From contig NZ_JASCQG010000018.1 in assembly GCF_030005555.1 (NCBI RefSeq), positions 1 to 42,649 of the forward strand: a stretch of DNA of 42,649 bases, written 5' to 3'. Of this stretch, positions 42,555-42,649 are shown one piece after another (within the stretch, counting starts at the first letter, position 1; the number at the start of each line of letters is the position of its first letter). The notes beneath the pieces are model-generated. The model ran no database searches. It had not been told where the DNA came from and was given only the letters and a program-made list of their open reading frames with translations. The stretch is from Empedobacter sedimenti. GTDB lineage: Bacteria; Bacteroidota; Bacteroidia; Flavobacteriales; Weeksellaceae. Made by a program: the position numbers and the translations under genes.

Positions 42555-42649
42555 TAATATTTTAAATCAATATGTAAATTTTCAGCAAAAAGTGGACATC
42601 TAAGACCTAAAATTTAAGGTAGTGTTTTTAAAATCATTAACTTTAATTA
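42555..42649. other. Window end, no gene seen
   Basis: These 95 AT-rich bases follow metZ. An imperfect palindrome ACCTAAAATTTAAGGT (42605-42620) is visible. No terminator hairpin is recognised. The next gene would lie outside the window. Confidence 0.4.

Overview
The window is about 42.6 kb of AT-rich DNA from a Bacteroidota chromosome, most likely Flavobacteriales (Weeksellaceae/Flavobacteriaceae, such as an Empedobacter-, Chryseobacterium- or Myroides-like organism). The signs are a short 288-aa RpoD, promoters of the TTTG–N17-23–TAnnTTTG type, almost no Shine-Dalgarno sequences, secreted proteins ending their signal peptides in FAQ/FGQ/YSQ, and outer-membrane barrels ending in YNF. The organism assignment is inference. 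I saw no tRNA, rRNA, insertion sequence, phage gene, CRISPR array or broken gene.

Layout. 1-449: a 7-bp tandem repeat (10 copies) and a possible structured RNA element. 450-4159: trimethylamine monooxygenase, two tandem TRIC/UPF0126 membrane proteins and hutG. 4267-6507: rpoD with an unusually strong Shine-Dalgarno, converging on mgtE. 6611-9058: a small orphan, two paralogous outer-membrane proteins and rpe. 9138-14583: acyltransferase, recX, DUF2306 membrane protein, lipoprotein, CAT-like acetyltransferase, Crp/Fnr regulator and EamA exporter. 14655-21522 (minus): serine hydrolase, DUF4260 protein, lepA, a lipoprotein and a TPR/HTH membrane regulator. 21751-22071: a small DUF4870-like membrane protein.

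The most interesting part is 22293-25421. A good promoter is followed by a 26-codon leader ORF and an intrinsic terminator. Segments of that leader can form mutually exclusive 1:2, 2:3 and 3:4 RNA pairings, as in a trp-type attenuator. Directly downstream are two inverted repeats and a tightly packed three-gene operon: an unrecognised very basic 253-aa protein, RtcB RNA ligase and the release-factor homologue PrfH. RtcB–PrfH is a known pair that rescues and repairs ribosomes cut at the decoding centre. A translation-sensing attenuator and a third basic protein on this module are new to me.

The second block of interest is the minus-strand operon 35821-26619: YbjN/Tir-chaperone-like protein, PspA/IM30, DUF4177 protein, YqiJ/NfeD-like OB-fold protein, YqiK-type flotillin and a 1611-aa DUF3686 AAA+ ATPase. 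A XRE regulator diverges from it across a perfect 9-bp inverted repeat. PspA belongs to the ESCRT-III superfamily, so this looks like a membrane-stress or membrane-remodelling machine rather than a DNA-repair system.

The right end (36605-42554) is metabolic: a lipoprotein, a HGSNAT/NagX-like membrane acetyltransferase, aspartate ammonia-lyase, a DEAD-box RNA helicase and a MetZ-type sulfhydrylase. Many convergent gene pairs share a bidirectional hairpin terminator.
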